Assembly: GCF_029168315.1 (NCBI RefSeq)
Contig: NZ_JARGYD010000001.1
Coordinates: 186,001-250,000, forward strand
Source of the DNA: Psychromarinibacter halotolerans
Lineage (GTDB): Bacteria; Pseudomonadota; Alphaproteobacteria; Rhodobacterales; Rhodobacteraceae
Length of the DNA: 64,000 bases
Direction of reading: 5' to 3'
Shown here: in pieces, positions 8,389 through 18,061 of the stretch
Layout: each line of letters opens with the position of its first letter
Numbering within the stretch: position 1 is the first letter of the stretch
Position numbers and translations under genes: made by a program
The notes under the pieces: generated by a model
Database searches by the model: none
What the model was told of the DNA's origin: nothing
The model's input: only the letters and a program-made list of their open reading frames with translations

Positions 8389-9552
8389 ATGATCCTTTAC
8401 GAACTGTTCAGTTATGACCTGCTGCGCGTGGTCTGGTGGCTGCTGCTGGGGGTGCTGTTGATCGGCTTCGCGCTGACAGACGGCTTCGACATGGGCGTTG
8501 GTGCGTTGCTGCCCTTCGTGGGGCGCACCGATGTGGAACGCCGCGTGGTGATCAACACCATCGGCCCCGTTTGGGAAGGCAACCAGGTGTGGTTCATCCT
8601 TGGCGGCGGGGCGATCTTCGCCGCGTGGCCGCCTCTGTACGCAGTCAGCTTCTCGGGGTTCTACCTGGCGATGTTCCTGATCCTTGCCGCGCTGATCCTG
8701 CGGCCGGTGGGGTTCAAGTACCGGTCCAAGCGCGACAGCGCCGCATGGCGGTCGGGCTGGGACTGGGCGCTGTTCATCGGCGGCGCGGTCCCGGCGCTGG
8801 TGTTCGGCGTCGCGGTGGGCAACGTCCTGCAGGGCGTGCCGTTCGAACTGACGCAGGACCTGTACCCGCTGTATCCCGGTTCCGCCTTCGGCAAGCTGTT
8901 CGGCCTGCTGAACCCCTTCGCGCTGCTGTGCGGTCTGGTGTCGCTGTCGATGCTGCTGACGCATGGCGCCGCGTGGCTGTCGATCAAGACCGAGGGCTTC
9001 GTGCAAACCCGCGCGCAGAACATCGGCGCGATGACCGGCGTGCTGACCATCGTGCTGTACGCGGTGGCGGGGCTGTGGCTGGCCTTCGGGATCGACGGCT
9101 ATGCGCTGGTGACCGAGGCCGCGCCGGACGGCCCGTCGAACCCGCTGTACACCGAGGTGACGCGCGGCGTGTCGTGGATGGCGGCCTATGCCGACCGTCC
9201 GTGGATCGCCATCGCGCCTGGCTTGGGTTTCCTTGGCATGGCGATGGCGGTTCGGGCGATCCGGTCCGGCGGCGAAGTGTCGGCGCTGTTGTGGTCCAAG
9301 CTGGGCATCTTCGGCGCGATCTCGTCCGTGGGCCTGACGATGTTCCCCTTCATCCTGCCGTCGTCGCTGTCTCCGGACAGTTCGCTAACGGTGTGGGACG
9401 CGTCGTCCTCGCATCAGACGCTGTTCGTGATGCTGGTGGCCACGGTCATCTTCATGCCGATCATCCTTGCCTACACGGCGTGGGTCTACCGGGTCCTGTG
9501 GGGCAAGGTGACCGAGGACGACGTGACCGGCAATTCCGAAACCCTGTACTGA
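8389..9552 (+). CDS. cydB: Cytochrome bd ubiquinol oxidase subunit II
   Basis: This 387-residue protein with about eight to nine membrane helices is the structural subunit II of cytochrome bd. The N-terminus shows the family hallmark GFALTDGFDMGVG followed by INTIGPVWEGNQVWFI, near-invariant in CydB. It begins 5 bp after the cydA stop, with GGAG overlapping that stop as ribosome binding site, and is followed by cydX after 13 bp, so cydABX form one transcript. Length agrees with the family (about 380). It is recognised with high certainty. Confidence 0.95.
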   Translation: MILYELFSYDLLRVVWWLLLGVLLIGFALTDGFDMGVGALLPFVGRTDVERRVVINTIGPVWEGNQVWFILGGGAIFAAWPPLYAVSFSGFYLAMFLILAALILRPVGFKYRSKRDSAAWRSGWDWALFIGGAVPALVFGVAVGNVLQGVPFELTQDLYPLYPGSAFGKLFGLLNPFALLCGLVSLSMLLTHGAAWLSIKTEGFVQTRAQNIGAMTGVLTIVLYAVAGLWLAFGIDGYALVTEAAPDGPSNPLYTEVTRGVSWMAAYADRPWIAIAPGLGFLGMAMAVRAIRSGGEVSALLWSKLGIFGAISSVGLTMFPFILPSSLSPDSSLTVWDASSSHQTLFVMLVATVIFMPIILAYTAWVYRVLWGKVTEDDVTGNSETLY

Positions 9553-9565
9553 AGGAGACCCGACG

Positions 9566-9703
9566 ATGTGGTATTTCGCCTGGATCCTCGGCCTTCCGCT
9601 GGCCGCCGTGTTCGCCGTGATGAACGCGATGTGGCTGGAACTGCAAAGCGACCGCGACCTTGTCGCGCGCGGGAACGAGGACGACCCCAGCCTGCGCGAC
9701 TAG
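9566..9703 (+). CDS. cydX: Cytochrome bd subunit CydX
   Basis: This 45-residue single-helix protein starts MWYFAWILGLPLAAVFAVMN and continues with the MWLE signature, the pattern of CydX (YbgT). CydX stabilises the b595/d heme site of the oxidase in the inner membrane. A GAAGGAG ribosome binding site overlaps the cydB stop region, 13 bp upstream. After the transmembrane helix the tail is acidic (NEDDPSLRD). The gene is below usual length cut-offs and is easily missed. A GC-rich hairpin follows at 9737-9769. Confidence 0.93.
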   Translation: MWYFAWILGLPLAAVFAVMNAMWLELQSDRDLVARGNEDDPSLRD

Positions 9704-9736
9704 GCGCCGGCCGACCCGATACCGAAAACGCCGACC

Positions 9737-9769
9737 TCCCGGACGCTGCGGTTGCGTGGCGTCCGGGGA
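9737..9769 (+). terminator. Hairpin downstream of cydX
   Basis: TCCCGGACGC pairs with GCGTCCGGGA-type sequence at 9759-9769 around a 12-nt loop, giving a perfect 10-bp GC-rich stem 34 bp after the cydX stop. No run of U follows, so termination may be partial or factor-assisted. Confidence 0.6.
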
Positions 9770-9826
9770 ATGGTCATTCCGCGTGAATGGGTCTAGCCCT
9801 TTGGCATAGCCATACAGGACCTGCCC

Positions 9827-10888
9827 ATGACATCGCCCGAACCAGTCCCCTTTTTCGACGGTCACAACGACCTTGTCCTGCGTCTGCTGCGCGGCTCGGT
9901 CACGCCTCAGGGCGTGGTCGACGGGCTTCCGGACGGCCATATCGACCTGCCGCGTGCGAAGGCGGGCGGATTCGGGGGCGGCTTCTTCGCCATCTTCGTG
10001 CCCAGCCCGGCCGGGGCCTCTGTCGATTTCGACGAGATGCAGAAGCCGCAGTACGACCTGCCGCTGCCGCCGATGCTGGACCCGGCAGAGGCGCTGACCA
10101 CCACGCTGGACGGCTTCGGCGTGATCGAGGCGCTGGAGGATGCAGGTGCGCTGACCATTTGTCGCACCGCCGACGAGATCGACGAGGTGCTGAAGCGCGG
10201 CGAACGGATGGCCGCGGTCATGCACATCGAGGGGGTCGAGGCGATCGGCCCCGACCTGAAAGAGCTGCACGACTTCCACGCCCGGGGCCTGCGCTCGCTT
10301 GGTCCGGTCTGGTCCCGGCCCACGATTTTCGGGGAAGGGGTGCCGTTCCGCTATCCGTCCGACCCCGACATCGGCGGCGGTCTGACCGAGGCGGGCAAGG
10401 CTTTGGTGAAGGAATGCAACGCGCTGAAGATCATGATCGACCTCAGCCACCTGAACGGCAAAGGGGTCGAGGACGTCGCCGCAATTTCGGACGCGCCGCT
10501 GGTCGCGACCCACTCGAACGCGTGGTCGGTCTGTCCCCATGCCCGCAACCTTACCGACCGCCAGCTAGAGATGATCGCGGACAGCGATGGGATGGTCGGA
10601 ATCAACTTCGCGTCCGCCTTCCTGCGACCCGATGGCAAGATGGATGACGATTTCGGGCTTGACGTCATGATGAGACATCTTGACCATCTGATAAAATTTC
10701 TGGGCGAAGATCGCGTAGGCATTGGTTCTGACTTCGACGGTGCGCTGATACCGAAGGGGATCAAGGATTGTGCAGGTCTGCCCAATTTGCGGACCGCGAT
10801 GCGGGACAACGGGGTAGACGACGCACTGATGAAGAAGCTGGCCCACGGAAACTGGTTGCGCGTTTTGCGCCTGACGTGGGGACAATAG
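9827..10888 (+). CDS. Membrane-dipeptidase-type metallopeptidase (M19)
   Basis: This 353-residue enzyme belongs to peptidase family M19 (renal dipeptidase type), which hydrolyses dipeptides, including some with D-residues at the C-terminal position, with a binuclear zinc centre. Candidate ligands are H13 and D15 (DGHND), E135 (MHIEG), H208 (IDLSH) and H229 (ATHSN), with D302 in GIGSDFDG. There is no signal peptide, so it is probably cytoplasmic. It sits immediately before a peptide-type ABC importer on the same strand, which suggests it cleaves the imported substrate. The segment around 10650-10800 is visibly richer in A and T than the rest of the gene. Confidence 0.9.
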   Translation: MTSPEPVPFFDGHNDLVLRLLRGSVTPQGVVDGLPDGHIDLPRAKAGGFGGGFFAIFVPSPAGASVDFDEMQKPQYDLPLPPMLDPAEALTTTLDGFGVIEALEDAGALTICRTADEIDEVLKRGERMAAVMHIEGVEAIGPDLKELHDFHARGLRSLGPVWSRPTIFGEGVPFRYPSDPDIGGGLTEAGKALVKECNALKIMIDLSHLNGKGVEDVAAISDAPLVATHSNAWSVCPHARNLTDRQLEMIADSDGMVGINFASAFLRPDGKMDDDFGLDVMMRHLDHLIKFLGEDRVGIGSDFDGALIPKGIKDCAGLPNLRTAMRDNGVDDALMKKLAHGNWLRVLRLTWGQ

Positions 10889-10904
10889 GTCAACGAACCA
10901 CCAA

Positions 10905-10928
10905 CCCGGTCGCCAACGAGCGGCCGGG
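10905..10928 (+). terminator. Hairpin between dipeptidase and binding-protein gene
   Basis: CCCGGTCGC (10905-10913) pairs with GCGGCCGGG (10920-10928), one G-U pair, 6-nt loop. It lies 17 bp after the dipeptidase stop and 30 bp before the importer's first gene, so it may attenuate readthrough or protect the downstream mRNA. No strong U run follows. Confidence 0.5.
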
Positions 10929-10958
10929 GCACACAAAAACCAACTGGGAGTAAGACAC

Positions 10959-12560
10959 GTGAAACAACTCAAGACGTTCAAGGTCGCGGCCCTGACCGCG
11001 CTGATGCTGGGGACTTCGCTGACCCCCGTCATGGCCGAAACGCCGCCGAACATGCTGGTGATCGCCAACCGGATCGACGACATCAAAACCTTCGACCCGG
11101 CCGAAAGCTTCGAGTTCGCGGGCGCCGACGTGTCGCGCAATGTGTACGAGAAACTGGTCAACTTCGATCCGATGGATCTTGATGCCGGTTTCGGCCCGCA
11201 GCTGGCTGAAAGCTGGGAAATCTCGGAAGACGGCAAGACCATCACCTTCACGATCGCCGAAGGCCACGTCTTCTCGTCCGGCAACCCGGTGACCGCCAAG
11301 GATGCCGAGTTCTCGCTGCGCCGCGCGGTGCTGCTGAACAAGACGCCCTCGTTCATCCTGACGCAGTTCGGCTTTACCCCCGAAAACGTCGAGGAAACCA
11401 TCGTCGCCACCGATGACATGACGCTGCAGATCACGCTGGACCAGCAGTACGCGCTGTCCTTCGTGCTGAACTGCCTGACCGCCACCATCGGCGGCATCGT
11501 GGACATGGAAACCGTCATGGCCAACGAGGTCGACGGTGACATGGGCAACGCATGGCTGCGCACCAACACCGCAGGATCCGGCCCCTACAAGGTGGTCGAG
11601 TGGAAGCCGAACGAATCGGTGCTGATGGATCTGAACCCGAACTACGGCGGCGAAGCCCCGGCGATGGAGCGGGTGATCGTCCAGCACATTCAGGAATCGG
11701 CCACCCAGCGCCTGCTGCTGGAACGCGGGGACATCGACGTCGCCCGCAACCTGTCGCCCGAAGACATCGCCGGCCTTGACGGCGTGGACGGCGTGAAGGT
11801 CGTCGACGAACTGCGCGGCCGCCTGATGTATTTCTCGGCCAACCAGAAGGTCGACATGCTGGCCGACCCGAAGGTGCTGGAAGCCCTGAAATACGCGGTC
11901 GACTACGAAGGCATGGCGAACTCGTTCCTCAAGGGCCAGTACACCGTGCATCAGGCCTTCCTGCCGCTGACCTTCCTTGGCGCGCTGGAAACCAAGCCGT
12001 TCACCTACGACATGGACGCCGCAAAGGCCGCGCTGGCCGAATCCGGCTATCCGGACTGCGGCCCGATCGCGATCTCGGTGCGCGACGCGCAAGAGCGGAT
12101 GGACATCGGCCAGTCGCTGCAGAACACGTGGGGCCAGCTTGGCTGTGACATCGAACTGATCGTCGGCACCGGCGCCCAGACGCTGGACCGCTACCGCGCT
12201 CGTGAACACGACATCTACCTTGGCGCATGGGGCCCGGACTATCCCGACCCCAACACCAACGCCGGTACCTTTGCCTACAACCCCGACAACTCGGACGAAG
12301 CGGGCGCGACCGGTCTTCTGGCTTGGCGTAACGCTTGGGGCATCCCGGAAATGAGCGAGGAAACCCTTGCCGCCGTCGTCGAGAACGACACCGCGACCCG
12401 GGCCGAGATGTACATGGCGCTGCAGGAAGAGCACCAGCAAGTCTCGCCGTTCGGCGTGATGTTCCAGCAGATCGAACAGAACGCGATGGGCGAAAGCGTC
12501 GAGAACTTCGTTGCCGGTGGTGCGACCACCGCGGTGTCCTACTGGGTCATCACGAAGTAA
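10959..12560 (+). CDS. Peptide-type ABC transporter substrate-binding protein
   Basis: This 533-residue periplasmic solute-binding protein is of the family 5 (DppA/OppA) type. A signal peptide ends near residue 28 (cleavage after PVMA), and the mature part starts with the typical pattern LVIANRIDDIKTFDPAESFE followed by YEKLV. The start is GTG at 10959 with GGGAG upstream. It heads a five-gene importer with two permeases and two ATPases. Substrate is likely a short peptide given the adjacent M19 dipeptidase, but family members also bind other amines and sugars, so this is inference. Confidence 0.88.
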   Translation: MKQLKTFKVAALTALMLGTSLTPVMAETPPNMLVIANRIDDIKTFDPAESFEFAGADVSRNVYEKLVNFDPMDLDAGFGPQLAESWEISEDGKTITFTIAEGHVFSSGNPVTAKDAEFSLRRAVLLNKTPSFILTQFGFTPENVEETIVATDDMTLQITLDQQYALSFVLNCLTATIGGIVDMETVMANEVDGDMGNAWLRTNTAGSGPYKVVEWKPNESVLMDLNPNYGGEAPAMERVIVQHIQESATQRLLLERGDIDVARNLSPEDIAGLDGVDGVKVVDELRGRLMYFSANQKVDMLADPKVLEALKYAVDYEGMANSFLKGQYTVHQAFLPLTFLGALETKPFTYDMDAAKAALAESGYPDCGPIAISVRDAQERMDIGQSLQNTWGQLGCDIELIVGTGAQTLDRYRAREHDIYLGAWGPDYPDPNTNAGTFAYNPDNSDEAGATGLLAWRNAWGIPEMSEETLAAVVENDTATRAEMYMALQEEHQQVSPFGVMFQQIEQNAMGESVENFVAGGATTAVSYWVITK

Positions 12561-12570
12561 GCGCCGCACA

Positions 12571-13629
12571 GTGGTAGAACAGGTCAACATTCCGGGCGGG
12601 CGGCGCAAGCCGCCCGTTCCGCCTTGGGCAAAGAAGACCGGCGCGACCTTCGCGACGGTGGCGGCAACGCTTCTGGGACTTCTTTTCGTGACATTCATGA
12701 TCGGCCGCGTGATGCCGATCGACCCGGTTCTCGCCGTGATCGGCGAACGGGCAACGCAGGCGCAGTACGACGAGACCTTCCGCGAGCTGGGGCTGGACAG
12801 GCCGCTGATCGTGCAGTTCGGCATCTACGTCGGAAACGTGCTGCAAGGCGACTTCGGCACCTCGATCCGCACCGGACAGCAGGTCGCCGACGACATCGCA
12901 CGGGTATTCCCGGCCACGCTGGAACTGGCGACGCTGGGCACGCTGATCGGCGTGTTCCTTGGCGTGCCGCTGGGCGTCGTGGCCGCCGTCCGGCGCGGCT
13001 CGTGGATCGATCAGGTCAGCCGCTTCGTCGGGCTGATCGGGTATTCCATGCCGATCTTCTGGCTGGGGCTTGTGGGCCTTTTGCTGTTTTACGGCATCCT
13101 TGCATGGGTGGCCGGTCCGGGAAGGGTCGGGATCTTCTATCAGGGGATCGTCGAGCCGATCACCGGCATGTTGCTGGTCGACAGCCTGCTGCGCGGCGAA
13201 TGGGCCGTGTTCAAGGACGCGTTCAGCCACATCATCCTGCCCGCCTCGCTGCTGGGCTATTACTCGCTGGCCTACATCAGCCGGATGACCCGCTCGTTCA
13301 TGCTGGAACAGCTGAATTCGGAATACGTGACCACGGCGCGGGTGAAGGGGCTGTCGGAAAGCACCGTCATCTGGAAGCACGCCTTCCGCAACATCCGCAT
13401 CCAGCTGATCACGGTGATCGCGCTGGCCTATGCCAACCTGCTGGAGGGCTCGGTGCTGACCGAGATCATCTTCGCATGGCCCGGCATTGGCCAGTACATC
13501 ACCACGTCGCTGCTGGCGAACGACATGAACTCGGTCCTTGGCGGGACGATCGTGATCGGCACCATCTTCGTGTGCCTGAACATCTTCTCTGACCTGCTGT
13601 ACCGCTTCTTCGATCCGAGGTCGAAATGA
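12571..13629 (+). CDS. Peptide-type ABC transporter permease (DppB-like)
   Basis: This 352-residue inner-membrane permease is the DppB-type subunit. The first helix (about 25-45) is followed by the large periplasmic loop typical of this subunit, with RPLIVQFGIYVGNVLQGDFG near residues 76-95, and the ATPase-contacting EAA-like loop reads ARVKGLSESTVIWKHAFRN. The start is GTG at 12571, 10 bp after the binding-protein stop, with only a weak ribosome binding site, so it probably depends on the upstream gene. Its stop overlaps the next permease start (ATGA). Confidence 0.88.
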   Translation: MVEQVNIPGGRRKPPVPPWAKKTGATFATVAATLLGLLFVTFMIGRVMPIDPVLAVIGERATQAQYDETFRELGLDRPLIVQFGIYVGNVLQGDFGTSIRTGQQVADDIARVFPATLELATLGTLIGVFLGVPLGVVAAVRRGSWIDQVSRFVGLIGYSMPIFWLGLVGLLLFYGILAWVAGPGRVGIFYQGIVEPITGMLLVDSLLRGEWAVFKDAFSHIILPASLLGYYSLAYISRMTRSFMLEQLNSEYVTTARVKGLSESTVIWKHAFRNIRIQLITVIALAYANLLEGSVLTEIIFAWPGIGQYITTSLLANDMNSVLGGTIVIGTIFVCLNIFSDLLYRFFDPRSK

Positions 13630-14549
13630 CCGAGACTGTTCAAAAACAAGGGCTGCGCGACTGGCTGCTGGCGGAAGAGCCGACTTCGCGCAGGCAGGCC
13701 CGCGCCGCCGCGTGGTATCAGGGCTGGCTGTCGTTCCGGTCCAACACGCTGGCGATGGTCGGGCTGATCATTCTGGTCTTCCTGATCCTGTGCGCGATCT
13801 TCGCGCCGCTTCTGGCCACACAGGATCCCTTCGCGCAGGATCTCGCCGCGCGCCTCCAGCCGCCGGGGACGGACGGGCACCTGTTCGGCACCGACAGCCT
13901 TGGGCGGGACATCTTCTCGCGGCTGCTTTATGGCGCGCGGATCTCGATTTACATCGTCCTGCTGGTGGCGATGGTCGCGCCGCTGCTGGGCCTGCTGATT
14001 GGGACGATCTCGGGCTACATGGGCGGCTGGGTCGATGTGCTGCTGATGCGCTTCACCGACATCTTCCTTGCCTTCCCGCGCCTGATCCTTGCGCTGGCCT
14101 TCGTGGCGGCGCTGGGGGCGGGGATCGAGAACGCGGTGCTGGCGATCTCGCTGACGGCGTGGCCGCCCTATGCGCGGATCGCGCGGGCTGAGACGCTGAC
14201 GATCCGCAATTCCGACTATATCCACGCGATCAAGCTTCAGGGCGCGGGGACCGCGCGGATCATCACGCGGCACATCTGGCCGCTGTGTATCTCGTCGCTG
14301 GTGATCCGGGTCACGTTGGACATGGCGGGCATCATCCTGACCGCAGCCGGCCTTGGCTTTCTGGGCCTTGGGGCGCAGCCGCCGTCGCCGGAATGGGGTG
14401 CGATGATCTCGGAAGGGCGCAAGTACATCCTTGATTACTGGTGGGTCGCGACAATCCCCGGTCTGGCGATCTTCTCGATCTCGCTGGCGTTCAACCTGCT
14501 GGGCGACGGCCTGCGCGACGTGCTCGATCCGAAGGAGGGCGGCCAGTGA
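13626..14549 (+). CDS. Peptide-type ABC transporter permease (DppC-like)
   Basis: This 307-residue permease is the DppC-type partner. After a cytoplasmic N-terminal stretch comes a first helix, a periplasmic segment with the family pattern HLFGTDSLGRDIFSRLLYGAR, and five further helices. The EAA-like loop reads AIKLQGAGTARIITRHIWP. It overlaps its upstream neighbour by 4 bp and its stop is shared with the GTG start of the next ATPase gene, so the importer is translationally coupled. Function follows from the operon. Confidence 0.9.
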   Translation: MTETVQKQGLRDWLLAEEPTSRRQARAAAWYQGWLSFRSNTLAMVGLIILVFLILCAIFAPLLATQDPFAQDLAARLQPPGTDGHLFGTDSLGRDIFSRLLYGARISIYIVLLVAMVAPLLGLLIGTISGYMGGWVDVLLMRFTDIFLAFPRLILALAFVAALGAGIENAVLAISLTAWPPYARIARAETLTIRNSDYIHAIKLQGAGTARIITRHIWPLCISSLVIRVTLDMAGIILTAAGLGFLGLGAQPPSPEWGAMISEGRKYILDYWWVATIPGLAIFSISLAFNLLGDGLRDVLDPKEGGQ

Positions 14550-15405
14550 CCCAGACCAACCTTCTGGACATCGAAAACCTGTGGGTGCGCTTTCCGACCC
14601 GCAACGGCATCTTCGACGCGGTGCGCGGCATCAGCTTCAGCCTTGACCGCGAACGGCTTGGGATCGTGGGCGAATCCGGGTCCGGCAAGTCGATGACCGG
14701 ACGCGCGATCCTGCGCCTGATCCGCAAGCCGGGCTTCATCACCGCCGATCGGATGGAGATGGACGGCGAGGATATCTTGAACGTGCCGGAAACCCGGATG
14801 CGCAAGCTGCGCGGGCACAAGGCGTCGATGATCATGCAGGACCCGAAGTTCTCGCTGAACCCGGTGATGACGGTCGGCCAGCAGATCACCGAGGCGCTGC
14901 GCACCCATGAAAAGGTGTCGAAATCCGTCGCCCGGACCCGCGCGCTTGAGATGCTGGACCGCGTGGCGATCCGCGAGCCCGAGCGAGTGTTCGACCTGTA
15001 CCCGCACGAGGTCTCGGGCGGCATGGGGCAGCGCATCATGATCGCGATGATGCTGATCCCGGGCCCCGAGATCCTGATTGCGGACGAACCGACCTCGGCG
15101 CTGGACGTGAGCGTCCAGTTGCAGGTGTTGGAAATCATGGACGAACTGGTGCGCGAGCGGGGGATGGGACTGATCTTCATCAGCCACGACCTTAACCTTG
15201 TGTCGAAGTTCTGCGACCGGATCGTGATCATGTACGCCGGGCGCATCGTCGAAGTCTGCGAGGCGGGCCGCCTGAACGAGGCGACCCATCCCTACACGCG
15301 GGGGCTGCTGAACTCGGTTCCCGACCTAGAACACCCCCGCGACCGGCTGGAGGTGCTGCAACGCGACCCCGCCTGGCGCGAGGCCCCATCCGTGAGTGCC
15401 CTGCT

Positions 15406-15409
<4 letters not shown>
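14546..15409 (+). CDS. Peptide-type ABC transporter ATPase (DppD-like)
   Basis: This 287-residue ATPase powers the importer. Walker A is GESGSGKS, the signature VSGGMGQR, Walker B ILIADEPTSALD, and the switch His is in ISHDL. The end carries the peptide-importer hallmark HPYTRGLLNSVP, shared with DppD/OppD, though the full C-terminal Fe-S-binding tail of longer homologues is absent. The start is GTG at 14546 inside the preceding stop (GTGA), with AAGGAGG at 14532-14538. It overlaps the second ATPase gene by 4 bp. Confidence 0.9.
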
Positions 15410-16157
<748 letters not shown>

Positions 16158-16158
<1 letters not shown>

Positions 16159-16206
16159 CAGGATCTTCTAGAAGATCCTGCCCGCCGGAATTTCCTAGAA
16201 AATTCC
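16158..16206. terminator. Twin CTAG-centred palindromes between convergent genes
   Basis: A perfect 24-bp palindrome occupies 16158-16181 (left half GCAGGATCTTCT) and a 20-bp one with a single mismatched pair occupies 16187-16206 (left half GGAATTTCCT). Both are centred on CTAG with no loop spacing. They fill the gap between the importer's last gene and the end of the leftward multicopper oxidase gene, which fits a bidirectional terminator; a protein-binding dyad is the alternative. Confidence 0.65.
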
Positions 16207-16214
16207 AGCGCCTA

Positions 16215-17585
16215 TCAGCGGACCTTCACCCAATGCATCATGCCGCTGGCCGAGTGGTCGAGCATGTGGCAGTGGAACATCCAGTCGCCGGGTTCCTCAG
16301 CGACGAAGGCGATTTCGGTCCGGTCGCCCGGCATCACGAGGACCGAGTCGCGCCACGGGCCGCCGGGGCGGTCGCCTTCGATCACGCGGAACGGATGGCC
16401 GTGCAGGTGCATGACGTGTGGCCATGCGGTGTCGTTGATCAGCGGCATCCGCAGCGTCTCGCCCGGTGACACCGTGGCGATGGGCGTGTCGGGCACACCG
16501 GCCGCGCCGTTCAGCGCCCAGACCAGACCTTGCTGGACAAGATCCTGCATCGGCATTTCTACACCATCGGCACGGGCGGCGGTCATGCGGCCCATTGCGC
16601 CGCCCTCGATCCGCACTTCGGTCGCGCGGGCCTTGGACAGGTCGCCCAGCGGCGGAAGCGGGTTGGGCGGAAGCGGTGCGGGCGCGGCGCGGGCCGCGTC
16701 GCGTTCGGCCTCGGACGGCGTCACCTCGTACAAAACCGCCGCACTGTCGCCTTCGACCAGCCCCAGATAGGCGGTCTCGTCGCCGGTCGCGCTGACATCG
16801 ACGATCAGGTCCATGCGCTGGCCCGGTCCCAGCACCAGCATCTCGGGCAGGGCCGCCGGTGTTTCCAGCGGGTGGCCGTCCTCGGCCACGGTCCAGCCTG
16901 TGAAACCGGCGTGCACGATCTGCATGACGCGCGAGGCGGCGGCGTTGATCAGCCGCAGGCGCAGGCGGCCATGCAGCGGCAGGTCACGTTCGATGTAGGA
17001 CTGGCCGTTCGCGGTGACGTAGTTGCCGATCCGCCCCGCGTGCGCCATGTCGTGCAGCGCGCCGAAGTCCTCGACCATGGTGCCGTCGGGCTGCATCCGC
17101 CAGTCCTGCAGAACCAGTGCCTCGTCGCGGTCGACCTCGGGGGCGTCCGCCTCGGTCACGATCAGCGCCCCGGCCAGCCCGCGGCCGACCTGTTCATAGC
17201 TGCGGTCGTGCGGGTGGTACCAGTAGGTGCCCGCGTCCTTCAGATCGAAGCCATAGTCGAAGGTGCCGCCCGGCGCGACGCTGTCCTGCGTCATTCCAGC
17301 CACGCCATCCATCGCGTTGGGCAGACGCAGGCCGTGCCAGTGGATCGTGGTGGGCTGATCCAGCCCGTTCACCAGCCGCCGGTCCAGCCGCGCGCCCTGC
17401 GGCAGCCGGATCTCGGGGCCGGGCATCCCGCCGTAGCCCCAGACGTCGGTGGTCGGGTAATCGGACGGCAGGATTTGCAGGTTTGCCGGGGCAGGGCGAA
17501 GCTCGGCGACTGCCGCCAAACCGGCCCGCGGCAAAGCCAGCGTGGCGGCGACAGAGCCAAGGAAGGTGCGTCGGGTCAGCTTCAT
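16215..17585 (-). CDS. Tat-exported multicopper oxidase
   Basis: This 456-residue protein is a laccase/CueO-type multicopper oxidase. The Tat signal begins MKLTRRTFLG, so it is exported folded to the periplasm. Copper ligands are visible in order: H82/H84 (HWHG), H124/H126 (YHPHD), the HLHGHPF stretch, and the type 1 site H438-C439-H440 with H444 and M449. The long Met-rich insert of CueO is not seen. It starts within the stop of the DUF6505 gene (ATGA), so it is the fifth gene of an operon with DUF6494, apbC and others, pointing to a job linked to metalloenzyme maturation or copper protection. The reducing substrate is unknown. Confidence 0.88.
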   Translation of the reverse strand: MKLTRRTFLGSVAATLALPRAGLAAVAELRPAPANLQILPSDYPTTDVWGYGGMPGPEIRLPQGARLDRRLVNGLDQPTTIHWHGLRLPNAMDGVAGMTQDSVAPGGTFDYGFDLKDAGTYWYHPHDRSYEQVGRGLAGALIVTEADAPEVDRDEALVLQDWRMQPDGTMVEDFGALHDMAHAGRIGNYVTANGQSYIERDLPLHGRLRLRLINAAASRVMQIVHAGFTGWTVAEDGHPLETPAALPEMLVLGPGQRMDLIVDVSATGDETAYLGLVEGDSAAVLYEVTPSEAERDAARAAPAPLPPNPLPPLGDLSKARATEVRIEGGAMGRMTAARADGVEMPMQDLVQQGLVWALNGAAGVPDTPIATVSPGETLRMPLINDTAWPHVMHLHGHPFRVIEGDRPGGPWRDSVLVMPGDRTEIAFVAEEPGDWMFHCHMLDHSASGMMHWVKVR

Positions 17586-18061
17586 TCGTCGAGACTCCCG
17601 TGGATGGCGAACTGGTCAAGCCCGGCCTCCTGCGCCTCGATCACGCGGTAGGCCTCGCGCACGCCGGCCTCGGTCAGCTCGCGGGCGACGGTCAGCACGG
17701 TGTTGGGCGCGTGATCCTCGCACAGTTCGATCATCTGGGCGAGTTCCTCGCGTGCGACGGGCAGGGCAGCCTCTTCCGAGGGCGCGCCGTAGTAGGTCAC
17801 GAAGTGGCGGGCCAGCCCCCGGCACAGCGCCTCGTGCTCGGCGGGTTCCAGCGTGGTGACCGCCACGAAGGTGACGCGGCCGAAGGTTTCCAGCCCCATC
17901 CAGCCGTTCGCGAAGGCCTGCCGGGCCTTGCCGGTCAGGTCGGCCTCGGTCCAGTTCGAGAACTCGAACCCGCCCGAGATGCACCACTCGCCGGTGCGCG
18001 CAGGCGAATGGAACACCCGGCTGTCGCTTTCGTCGAAGTGAATGGCGCGGGCCAGTTTCAT
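17582..18061 (-). CDS. DUF6505 family protein
   Basis: This 159-residue protein of unknown function matches the pattern of DUF6505, with the conserved stretch FEFSNWTEADLTGKARQAF near residues 33-51. It has no signal peptide or membrane segment and appears cytoplasmic, with an acidic C-terminus. Both ends overlap neighbours by 4 bp (ligase-like gene upstream, multicopper oxidase downstream), so expression is tightly coupled to apbC. In alphaproteobacteria such genes sit near formate dehydrogenase loci, as here; a role in enzyme maturation is inference. Confidence 0.75.
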   Translation of the reverse strand: MKLARAIHFDESDSRVFHSPARTGEWCISGGFEFSNWTEADLTGKARQAFANGWMGLETFGRVTFVAVTTLEPAEHEALCRGLARHFVTYYGAPSEEAALPVAREELAQMIELCEDHAPNTVLTVARELTEAGVREAYRVIEAQEAGLDQFAIHGSLDE

